From Limnanthes douglasii subsp. nivea (Eukaryota > Streptophyta > Magnoliopsida > Brassicales > Limnanthaceae), in assembly GCA_036936605.1 (NCBI GenBank), contig JAUPFV010000002.1, positions 320,804,893 through 320,868,892 of the forward strand: a DNA stretch of 64,000 nt, written 5' to 3'. Under the pieces are notes generated by a model that saw nothing but the letters and a program-made list of their open reading frames with translations, did no database searches and was not told the DNA's origin. Positions 10,401 through 19,150 of this stretch are shown here, piece by piece. Position numbers and translations under genes: made by a program. How positions within the stretch are numbered: the stretch's first letter is position 1; every line of letters starts with the position of its first letter.

Positions 10401-11334
10401 ATACTTAAAATGTGTTTAAATTTAAGTGTACAGTTTGGAATATTTACCAGTAGTGCAGGTGTCCTTGTGGTGGTGTCTGTGGCATGAAGCTTAGACATAA
10501 GCGAATTTTAGTTTGAAATTGTCCTGGCATCGATGTCGATGACGAGCAACGTCCAGTGGTTTACACTGTCCTTCGTCTCGGTGCACACTGGAACCATGAT
10601 GATGTTGGCATCTTTGCGCCTCATCCTAAAAGTCATGTCCACCAAATTTTCTACTTGCCACCCTGCTCGCATTTGATGCTGCATCCAAGCAAGAGTATAT
10701 TAAAATGAGAACATTTTTCTGAAAACTTTGTTCAATTTACCTGAGTTAAACTTACCGCAGTCATGCCCGAAATCAGTACGGCGTCGTGATGCTCTCCTTT
10801 AGCTTTAGTGCATGGAACTTTGTAGTCTGCTTCTTCAAGCATCTTTCGAATCCAAGCATCGATAACCTAAGAAAGGAGTTGTAGATTTATGTTAAATATA
10901 GAATACATATTTGAAACATTGAAAATAGAATTGGTTGACAATTGGATACCTTTACGTACAGCTCCAGTTCTAAAGGTAGTGCCATGACATCACTCGCTTG
11001 CACCCTGATTCCGTATGTAAACTTGGACTCTGGTAACTGCCATACCACTGGATGAGGGGTGTCGCTCTCGTAGGCTTTAACCAACTGTATTTTGTGGTAT
11101 TCTGCCAGATCGATACGGTCAGTTACTTTTGTTTTCTTTGGCCAGTCGCTGTATTCTACTACTGGCGGTTCCCGTATTATTATTACGAACTCTTCTTCTT
11201 CCTCTGCCACTTGAGGCTGCGTTTGTGTCAGTAGAGTAAAACTTGGCTCCTCTATCTCTTTACTGGGCTCGAGCTTAGTAAATAACAAAAATCAAAAGTA
11301 GAAGGGCGTCAGTGATTACAAGTGCAACGAGTCC

Positions 11335-11470
11335 AAACAGTTCGCATCTTAGGCTGCGAAATGTATGGTTCCAGTTAAATAAATTTATTAGTATCCATCA
11401 GGGTAAGGTGCGAACTGTTCGAGGTTCCACTGAACAGTTCGCATCATACCCTGATATTCGTTTGTAATAC
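11335..11470 (-). repeat. Motif cluster in protease intron 6
   Basis: One palindrome (11341-11360, spacer TCTTAGGC) plus half-sites near 11409 and 11441, in an intron of 259 nt (11532-11274). Confidence 0.85.
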
Positions 11471-11984
11471 CCCAATCATCATTAGACACAAATCTCATGT
11501 TATGATACGAAATCATTATAAGTAGGCCTTACCGCACGGTCAGCGACAACCACTGCCGTTGACTTGTTCGGCATAGGATCTGGATCGTGTCGGCAGAAAT
11601 CATTAAAGTTATCCTCCGACATGTTCTCGAAAGACCGTTATATTATAGAATCGTAATATACATTATCAATTTCATTTAAAAATGTCTGTGAAACTTGAGT
11701 GTAAATACCATCAACAAAAGCATCGGGTAAACCTACTATGTTATCGTGTGACTCTGGAGCTGGCAGTTGATTTGTTACCGGGCCTACAGTTTGACGTTGG
11801 CTTAGCAATTCTGACTTTGCTGACAGCACCGTTGGTCTTTGAGGTTCCACCGAAGAAGTGGTGTTGTCTTCTAAGGATGGTCCTTCCTGGCTGAGTAGTT
11901 CTGTCTTCTCACCGGGATGGACAGGTTCTGACTCTTGAGGTGCTATCTCTTGAGTTACCCTTTCTCTCTTCGCCAAGGTTATCT

Positions 11985-12354
11985 GTTGCTGTTGTTGTTG
12001 TTCTTGTTGCCGGTCTTCGTGTTGAACCTGTAGCTGCTGGGGTTGTTGCTGGTGATGTTCTTCTTGTTGTTGTTGCTGGGGGAGTTCTTCTTGTTGTTGC
12101 TGTTCGTATTGTTGTTGTTGGTTGTGTTCTTCTTGGTCTTGCTGTTGGGTTTGTTGTTGTTGTTGTTTTTCTTGTTGCTGTTGTTCTTGTTGTTGTTGTT
12201 GTTGTTGTTGCTGTTGTTCTTGTTGCTGTTGTTGTTGTTGCTGGGGGTGTTCTTCTTGTTGTTGCTATTGTTGTTCTTGTTGTTGTTGTTGTTGTTGTTG
12301 TTGTTGCTAGTGGTCTTGCTGTTTCTGCTGGTGTTGTTGTTGTCTTTCAATCTC
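11985..12354 (-). repeat. CAA/CAG trinucleotide tract coding poly-Gln
   Basis: In the protease frame (codon starts divisible by 3) this reads IERQQQHQQKQQDH, then long Q/E runs, and joins directly to TLAKRERV downstream. The frame of the ORF starting at 12350 reads Asn instead, and the plus strand reads Leu/Val/Cys; those are shadows. Two CAG-like positions have become TAG (12309, 12267). CAA outnumbers CAG, with occasional GAA and AAA. Confidence 0.85.
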
Positions 12355-12419
12355 CTATTTCATACAAAAATATAAAAAAAACAAAAGGGTGGAAGGGTTA
12401 AGCATAAGTTAATCATTAT

Positions 12420-12550
12420 TGAACACGATTCGCATCCTGACTTGATATCTATGTTATACATTCCTAACAATTCGCAGCTTAGCATGCGAATTGTGTAATA
12501 ACCAAACCCACCAGTTTATTACATAATTCGCAGCTTAAGCTGCGAAACGT
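12420..12550 (-). repeat. Motif cluster in protease intron 5
   Basis: Two palindromes, 12471-12490 (spacer GCTTAGCA) and 12527-12546 (spacer GCTTAAGC), and one half-site near 12429. The intron is 256 nt (12610-12355). Confidence 0.85.
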
Positions 12551-13459
12551 TTAGACAAGACTACACAAGAGTCCTGATATTTGTTTGATAACATTATATC
12601 ATCTACTTACATTATCTACCTCCTCTGTATGTGTCTCCATGATGGGTGAATTGTAGGCATCATCGTCCCTTTCTTCCGGCAGTACTCCATCAGCATGGTG
12701 CTGATCAGCATTAGACACGGATGCTTGCTGATCAGTGGATTTTTGTCTCTCTGGAAGTGTTGCTGGTACCTGCTCTATTGGGCTTTCAATACGGAAAATT
12801 GGTTGAGAGATAGCATTGTGGAGTTGTTGTACTTCAAGTTCCGCTATCTTGCATTTCAATTCTTTCAGCTGTAAAAATGATAGCAAACTTTTTATAAACA
12901 TATTAAGTGCTGATTGTAGTGATTATTTAAGGTTACTTCTCTGGCCTGTTTTTCTATTTTTTGCTCGTACTTGTTCTTGTCGGCGTATGTCTTCAAACAC
13001 TTTGATTGAGCAGCAATATCGGGATTAGGATCTCTGAGTTTGATTACATACTGACCGATTGTTTCACTCATACTGGTTGTGTCGGTGTCGAAGGGCTCCT
13101 GCCTGGATTTGCCTTTCGGTTGTGGTGGAATCGTTTTCTTGGGGAGTCTTGGTGGTGGAATCGATGGCTCAGGTGGTGTTGGTTGTTCGATGGGAGACAT
13201 CACCTTATTCATTACATTCTGTGATGCTCGTCTCCTTTGTTTTAGTTTTGATGCTGTGCTTTTCGTCCTCTTCCTAGGTCTTTCTTCTGGTGAAGTTGAT
13301 ACCGTTACTTCTGCATCTTCATTATCTTCTTGTGGTCCGAAAGCTTCAATTTCAGCCTCGGTAAGCTGTAATGGACCTTCTAAAACCTACCAACAGAAGC
13401 ACATGTAAGTAAATTAATTGTTTCAAAAGTATGAGGGTGTAGACAAACAAATTGTTTTT

Positions 13460-13750
13460 TATAAACAGTTCGCATCATATGATGCGAAATGTGTGATTTT
13501 AAATCACATTTCGCATGCTGAGCTGCGAAATGCGTATGGGACAATATGCTGCGAACTATATGTAAAACATATGATGGGAACTAAGTGTAAACCATATGAT
13601 ATGAACTAAGTGTAAACCATATGATGCGAACTAAGTGTAAACCATATGATGCGAACCGTGTTGGAAAAGAAGCTGCGAAGTAAAATTCATATCAGGCTGC
13701 GAAATGATTGATACATTTTTCTAAGCAAAACGCATGATATGATGGGAACT
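13460..13750 (-). repeat. Motif cluster and 24-bp tandem repeat in protease intron 3
   Basis: Palindromes at 13469-13488 and 13510-13529 lead into about four tandem units of GTAAACCATATGATGCGAACTAA (about 13556-13655), each holding a half-site or its decayed form (GGGAA, ATGAA). Two more half-sites lie near 13672 and 13696. This is the longest coding-region intron (403 nt). Confidence 0.85.
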
Positions 13751-14854
13751 CTATGCATCCCCAGTTCAATACATATATAAAGCTTATACCTGGTCATTAT
13801 CCAGGTAGGGTGTTCTAAGAAGATATGTCATGGTTGATGCTTGGCACTCTAACCCCAACCATTTGAATAACCTTGGTATCGAGGTTGGCTTCGCTACCTC
13901 GTGGCCGATTGTTGTGTGCTCCATGATGAAGGGCTGCATGGGGACAAGTTTTATCAACACGATGCTATGTACATAACTAATTTTGGAGTTTATTTAATAG
14001 ATCAATCTTACAACTACAAGGGCGACGCAGCCGACGACTTTATCAGCTCTTTCTACTACTAAGAAACTCCTGATAGACTGTCGAAGCTTGAACAGTATTG
14101 ATCCAGCCCAGTCATAATTGTTTATTCTGTTGAGGTCTTCAACGTAATAAACCGTGCTCCAGCCCAGGATATCTCCAGACACGGAGTAAAATAGCGTGGA
14201 GCACAAAAACAGTATCAACAACCTCGCCACGTCTTCCAATTCATGCTCCCCTCCTTCGTTTATGGCCTTCTCTATACCCTCCTGTAAAACCAATGACAAC
14301 ATGCTATGTTAGAAATGTACAGAATTTTTCTTTATAAAGATGAAGTCCATTTTAGACGTACCTTTATAATGGCATTTGTTAGTGTTTTGGTATTACTAGC
14401 TGCTACTTTCCTGCCAGTTTTACCCATGAAGTATTTCTTCATCATCCTTGATTCGTCCTCCTCGCCGGGTGCATACTTGTTGTGAAAAGCTCCGGTTTTT
14501 GTTAACTCCATTTTCTCGGTGCCATGCCTCAACCCGAATATGATCTTGATATCCTTTTTAGTTAGCTTTGTATACTTGTTTCCAATCCTAAAGGCGTCTC
14601 TTTCCAGAGAGAATTTCTCGATGATATACTGAATGATTTGGTATAATATTTTCCTTGTGAGCTCTTCCTCATTACGGATTTCGAACGCCGTTTTCAGAAG
14701 CGTGTAGAAGGGTGTATTTCTACATGCTTCAATGTGGGCCCTTGTAATACGCATGTCTTTGAGTAGCTTCAGAAGGCTCACCAACCCTGATATGTAGTAG
14801 CTAGGTTTTGTTGTCATACTTTCTGCACAAACACAAATCAGATGGAATGTCACA

Positions 14855-15005
14855 AATAATTCGCATCACAAGCTGCGAATTGTATAAATATAAATATTGT
14901 TTTAGCAGACAATTCGCAGCTTGAGTTGCGAATTGAATGTAAATAAGCATAAACATACAATCGAGCTGCGAATTGCTTGCATAGTGGGTGATTAGGATGC
15001 GAACT
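14855..15005 (-). repeat. Motif cluster in the protease 5'-UTR intron
   Basis: Palindromes at 14860-14879 (spacer TCACAAGC) and 14913-14932 (spacer GCTTGAGT), and half-sites near 14965 and 14997. The intron is inferred as 15303-14823 (donor CAG|GTATGC, acceptor TTTGTGCAG). Confidence 0.8.
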
Positions 15006-15009
15006 GTTA

Positions 15010-15600
15010 CACTTTTTACATGCACGTTGCAGGGATCTGGGAATTATGCAACAAACACCAAAATCAACAATGAACTACCTAATGCAAATCTAACATACAT
15101 AATATTTCTCAGGAGAGTATTAGTATTACATGCAACTAAAATTCTACCTTGGCTTCGACTATAAACCCATAAACTGAGCAACTATCTTCAGTAGATACTT
15201 CATTCTAGTATAAAAAACAACGCATATCGTGAATTAACAGAAAAAATTGGTTCAAATTCGTCAAAAACGCAAACAAAAGTACACTTTCCACGATAATGCA
15301 TACCTGTTAAATTTCACCAGTCGGAGAACGAGATTGGAGCTTTCAGAGACGACTTCACGACAACTTTGTCGAACGAGATTGAAGGTGTGTAGTCTGAGTG
15401 AGTAAAACACGCTGACCGGTGCGATAGTGTCGAAGGTGCGAACGGTGAGAAGCTGTAGGGTTTTTGGGTTTGAGAGAGAGAGAGTATCACGAAGTCGAAC
15501 GGTTTTTTTTCTGGTGGTTTCTAAAATTAGAATTTTGCGTTTGTTTAGGGTGATAGGAAGGTCGAAAAAGTGGGTTGGAATTGAAAAATGGGTATATATA
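15010..15600 (-). promoter_or_regulatory. Promoter and leader of the protease gene
   Basis: A minus-strand TATA box, CTATATATACC, lies at 15592-15602 at the inner edge of the terminal repeat, mirroring the transposase side. The leader exon would run from about 15560 to 15304. Between 15010 and 15300 I see no motif copies and no gene. Confidence 0.55.
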
Positions 15601-15714
15601 GTGGAAGGGTATTTTTGTCCAATTTATTAATCTGGGTATTAAGTAACACTATGTTAAAAGCGGGTACCGCCGGGTAATAAGATAGTTGAGTGGGTATTTT
15701 CAGGTACTTTTCTC
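15585..15714 (-). repeat. Right terminal inverted repeat of the MULE
   Basis: On the minus strand it begins GAGAAAAGTACC, then TACCCACTCAACTATCTTATT, and shares GTTACTTAATACCCA with the left end. It is diverged from the left repeat. Confidence 0.85.
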
Positions 15715-15723
15715 TTTAAAAAT
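15715..15723. repeat. 9-bp target-site duplication, right copy
   Basis: TTTAAAAAT, identical to the left copy. The following TCAAGAGAAAGAAAAG matches the empty-site paralog at 48875. Confidence 0.92.
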
Positions 15724-16464
15724 TCAAGAGAAAGAAAAGTGTGCATGTGTTTGGAAATTTGAAATTTAATATATCATGTTGGTTTAAGATAAACTTTAAT
15801 ATTCTTGAACACAATTGGTTTCATAAGTGGGCACAATATATATTCTTCCCAAATAATCAAAGCAAAGAAGAAAACTCAGACTATTTGATGTCGAATTATG
15901 GAGAAATATATGAACCATTGGTAGATGAGGTGGAGATGGAGGATCCCGACTGACAACCCCTTTTGATTCAACTTGAGCGACTAGCTCAATCGTTGAGGAA
16001 GGAAAAAACTAACAATTTATATTATTACATGAACAATTAGTCCCACATGTTTCCATAATCAAATCCAATGTGGAGTATATCGGTGATGAGAAAGGAGATG
16101 ATACAAATCCTGGAACATTGAAAGACCGTTTCATGAGAAAAAAATCAGAGGAGGAAGCTTCTTTTAATATGTATCGCAAAGAGGGCAGAAAATACTCTAA
16201 CAAGGGTCATTAACCCAAAAAAAGAAGTGACAATGTACTAGTAGTTCTATAGGCATTTGTCGAGTTTCTAGTAGGCCCAAACAGCCCAGTGGAGAATTTC
16301 CCTTAATCAACAACAAGTTTAATCCTCCCATTCGTGGATGACCCAGAACAATAATTAAGCGTAAATAGGTTTCTCGTTGAATGGTGTACCCCCATCCAAA
16401 ATCAGTTGTAATATTATCCACAAACGTAACATGATACAACCAACACAATTTATAAGGGTAGAAG
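15724..16464 (+). pseudogene. LTR end, primer-binding site and gag leader of gypsy copy A
   Basis: The LTR ends ...GAACACA near 15811. A decayed primer-binding site follows (ATTGGTTTCATAAGTGGG, matching ATTGGTGTCATCTGTGGG in copy C). After it come an open stretch ending EPLVDEVEMEDPD (15741-15953) and the phrase ERLAQSLRKEKTNN, both shared with copies B and C. Stops are frequent after about 16030. The function is the gag N-terminal region by position only. Confidence 0.6.
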
Positions 16465-17799
16465 AAGTGGCGTAGCCTGGATGGAAACACAATGGTGTCC
16501 TGGACCTTCTGATTATTATCAAATGAATGTATATATATTTATCAAAATAAATTAAAATAAGATACAAAAATGGTTATAACGAATATGGTTTATATTAAAA
16601 TCTCAAACTAAAATGTGATTAAAAATAAAAACATAAATACAAGTTAACTTTACTTGTAATTCCTCTTACTCATACCTTGAAAATGTTGAAGGATAGTTGT
16701 GTTAATAATCATGGTAAATACTTCTTTTCAACATATGTCACCAAACAATCATTAAGCCATGGATCGCTCAATCTATTTCTCAACTCATTCACATGATTTA
16801 AACTTAAGAAAACTCATATAAGAGTCAGGTAAAAGCAAAGCAAACCTCAAATGCTCATAAACCCAACTGAGAATTTTATGTTTTTTTTTGTATTCACAAT
16901 AATCCTAGAAAGTTCCGCGAGTTCTTTTATCTTGTGTCTTTCCCACGGTTAACTCCTATATTTAGGATTTGTTTTGAAATATCTATGCATCTTATAATGA
17001 CAAACATAAAAACTCAACCAACAATAAAATTTAAACTTAGCATTGCAAAATAAAAATTATGATTTATGCATGTCTATTTGCTCTTAAATTGAACTCTACG
17101 GCTCTCTATCTAAAGAAGAAACATAGATCAACCAATATTATTCTTAAATAATAACATAAGACATACAACAAAGCTTCCATTTTGAGAATTAATAACGTAA
17201 AAACGTAATAAATATCTTAGTGTTTGAAGGTGATTAGAGTTTTCTAATTGATAGTAGATGAACAATCGTTCAAAAAGATTGTATCTTGTTGTTACCCTTT
17301 TCTTACTAACACTATGAAATCTATGTGAATTTATTTTATTTTTTAAATCAGTATATATATAGATGAATTTATATTAGATCAATTTATAGCTAACTTATAT
17401 ATATAGATGAAATGTATATATAGCTAACTTTAAATCAGTATATATAGATGAATTTATATTATTTTTTAAATCAATATATTCATTTATATTAATATAAATT
17501 TATATGATTTTTTAAATAAATATATTCGTTTATACTAAAATAATATAGATTTGTATTATATACATTAAAAATAATATTAAATAAATATGATAGATTAAGT
17601 TTGTAGGAAGTACTATAAAACGTATGATAAAGTTAGCTATTGTCATTGTTGAGTCTATAACTCAAGACCGGTGATTTCTTGACATGGTTCTTTACCGGCT
17701 AGACTAATGTTTAGTGCGCTTCTTCAAGTGCTAAAGATATATTTTAAGGAATTATGTGGGTTCCTGGGCTCCACATGAACCCACCTGGCTTCGCCTATA
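16465..17799. mobile_element. Non-autonomous hAT-like element, 1,335 bp
   Basis: Ends read AAGTGGCGTAGCCTGG (left) and, on the other strand, TATAGGCGAAGCCAGG (right); GGCG.AGCC near the tips is typical of plant hAT (Tip100-like) ends. The flanks are GGTAGAAG (16457-16464) and AGTAAAAA (17800-17807), 8-bp duplications differing only by G/A transitions. The empty site GGTAGAAA is seen in copy C at 49635-49642. The interior is A+T-rich (many TATATAGATGAATTTATATT-like runs near 17340-17480) with no transposase reading frame. Confidence 0.8.
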
Positions 17800-18120
17800 A
17801 GTAAAAATGGGTCCAACAAAACAAGCACTTTCTAGGATAACAATGAGACATGTTAAAATAAAATGCTCATCTCCCGGGTGAAAATTTTGCAAAGACATGG
17901 GTTCGAGAACGTATATCACTTCATTAATATCTTCTATGTGGATACGGAATCTTGGCATGATGAAGAATCCTCAGTAGCCCCATATATTTTATATAACATT
18001 ATGTCATTACTCGTTTAAAGCCACAAGATGGACAAGTATTACGGCAAAAGAGAACTAAAGCGTCAAATTTAGTAGTTTAACAATGTAATACTACATTATA
18101 GAGCTGATGATAACATTTCG
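17800..18120 (+). pseudogene. Gag fragment of gypsy copy A
   Basis: It resumes the homology interrupted by the hAT element and matches 49650-49940 (C), 61135-61410 (E) and the minus strand of 34350-34620 (B). Homology stops after AACATTTCG near 18119, where the large internal deletion begins. Confidence 0.65.
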
Positions 18121-18199
18121 AACCAGAGGTGCGAGCTAAAATAGGTATCTCATATACCGTGGAAAAATTGTATGATGAACCAAGCAATGCACAAGCCAA

Positions 18200-19150
18200 A
18201 GTTCTAAGGTAGAATTAATTAAATAAAGAAGATTCAAAACACATATGCGATTAGAATATTGCAATGCGTTCATGAGGAATAAATATAATTCTAAAGTGCG
18301 ATTTAGAAATTCAAAACCATGAAATATTGTGTTACAGAGAGTTTTCTTTCACAATAAATATAATTGGCTTGACAATTTGTATCTAAATTGGGGGCATTTT
18401 TTAACGATCAAAGCCATAACGTATAGAGTATTGGATGGAAAAAGGAAACCAAAATCTTCAACCCTCGAATATTGAGAGCTTAAAGCTCTATAATAGTTCT
18501 TGATACTCAAGCTTTTAACTAACTACTACTTGCGAAACATATATGTTATACCAATGGGGATATACTATTTCCTCATTTGGTGGTGCGAGAAGTTATTAAG
18601 CATGCACTCGACATTAATAAAAAAACTTTCGTGCCAAAAAATTAGTCTCATTTTATATGCTCTCAAAAGCATAAATTTTAAACAAATGCCAACAAGCCAA
18701 AATATGGGACGCGATCAAGAATTTTGAAGGCTTTTTAAACCCTAACATGAGTCTTATATGATAAAAAAACCATTTTTTATAAAATAAAATGCTCCATCAA
18801 GGACACCGAAGCTTAATAAAGTCTCTAATAATAGCAGGTCTCAACAATAACTCTTTTAAAAATAAAGTGATCCATCAGAGACATTAAAGGCTTTATAAAC
18901 TCTATAATAATGACAGAAAATCAAGCTTTGGCTACTTCAAAAAACAAGATAGGGAACTAATACTAGGAGTTATGCACCCTAAACATATCTAAACAATTCT
19001 AGAAAAATCCAAGAAATGAACATAAATAATCATTAATAAAGTGTCATCTTATCGGGATTAATCAATTAATTAAAAAATAGAGAGTGTTAAGTGTTTAATA
19101 AAAGCATAAAAACTTATCAAATAAAATTATAATAAGGAGTACTTCAATAA
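18200..19150 (+). pseudogene. Integrase-side remnant of copy A
   Basis: It pairs in inverted orientation with about 30770-29830 of copy B. In B this segment directly follows an integrase-type phrase (LYKRG near 30810 on the minus strand). In copy A it is full of stops, and no catalytic motif is readable. Confidence 0.5.

Larger units (their letters stand above)
9893..14817 (-). pseudogene. Ten-exon ULP1-like (C48) cysteine protease gene of the MULE, broken
   Basis: Exons by GT..AG ends and phase: 14817-14362, 14281-14012, 13933-13790, 13386-12937, 12868-12611, 12354-11533, 11273-10950, 10866-10756, 10678-10448, 10137-9893. The first eight junctions are phase 0, and the product would be about 1,100 residues. 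Exons 1-3 (e.g. KDIKIIFGLRHGTEK, YDWAGSILFKLRQSI, IPRLFKWLGL) resemble the DUF1985-like region of plant transposon ULP proteins. Exons 4-5 are basic/Pro-rich with a likely coiled coil (12868-12800). Exon 6 starts with a long Gln tract. Exons 8-10 form the protease: VIDAWIRKML, the His motif VNHWTLLVID (about 10570) and the Cys motif QQRRGTVDCGIF (about 10060). Breaks are TAG at 12309 and 12267, TAA at 11640, and a TAA in exon 9. At the triad-Asp position (17 after His) the codon is AAT, and a frameshift follows. Confidence 0.85.
4604..15714 (+). mobile_element. 11.1-kb Mutator-like element (Kaonashi/VANDAL-type MULE)
   Basis: It is bounded by a perfect 9-bp target-site duplication and by imperfect terminal inverted repeats starting GGGAAATTGTAC (left) and GAGAAAAGTACC (right, minus strand). 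Inside are a plus-strand MURA-type transposase (5601-8164), a small minus-strand gene (8863-9174) and a ten-exon minus-strand ULP1-like protease gene (14817-9893). The two big genes are transcribed inward from TATA boxes at the inner edges of the terminal repeats, and each has a 5'-UTR intron. MULEs carrying ULP-like C48 protease genes are known in plants (Kaonashi). VANDAL elements also carry several genes. Non-coding parts are filled with TTCGCA/TGCGAA motifs. The element sits in an old gypsy LTR. Stops in both large genes make this copy non-autonomous. Confidence 0.92.

Noticed and set aside
10500..10560. Reading exon 9 through its stop in another frame
   Set aside because: Only the frame with HWTLLVID agrees with the upstream phase-0 junction. 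The later frame (ending KDTCTT) agrees with the downstream phase-1 junction, so a real frameshift lies between.
11979..12350. Minus-strand poly-Asn ORF
   Set aside because: It is the neighbouring frame of the Gln tract. The Gln frame, despite two TAG codons, is the one in phase with exons on both sides.
11940..12401. Long plus-strand ORFs rich in Val, Leu or Cys
   Set aside because: They are the complement of the CAA/CAG tract of the protease gene on the other strand. The minus-strand Gln frame connects to splice sites and to downstream protein; the plus frames do not.
4604..15714. The TTCGCA/TGCGAA clusters as a CRISPR-like array
   Set aside because: No fixed-length spacers, the repeats are short and in both orientations, the genome is plant, and the sites follow introns of one element.
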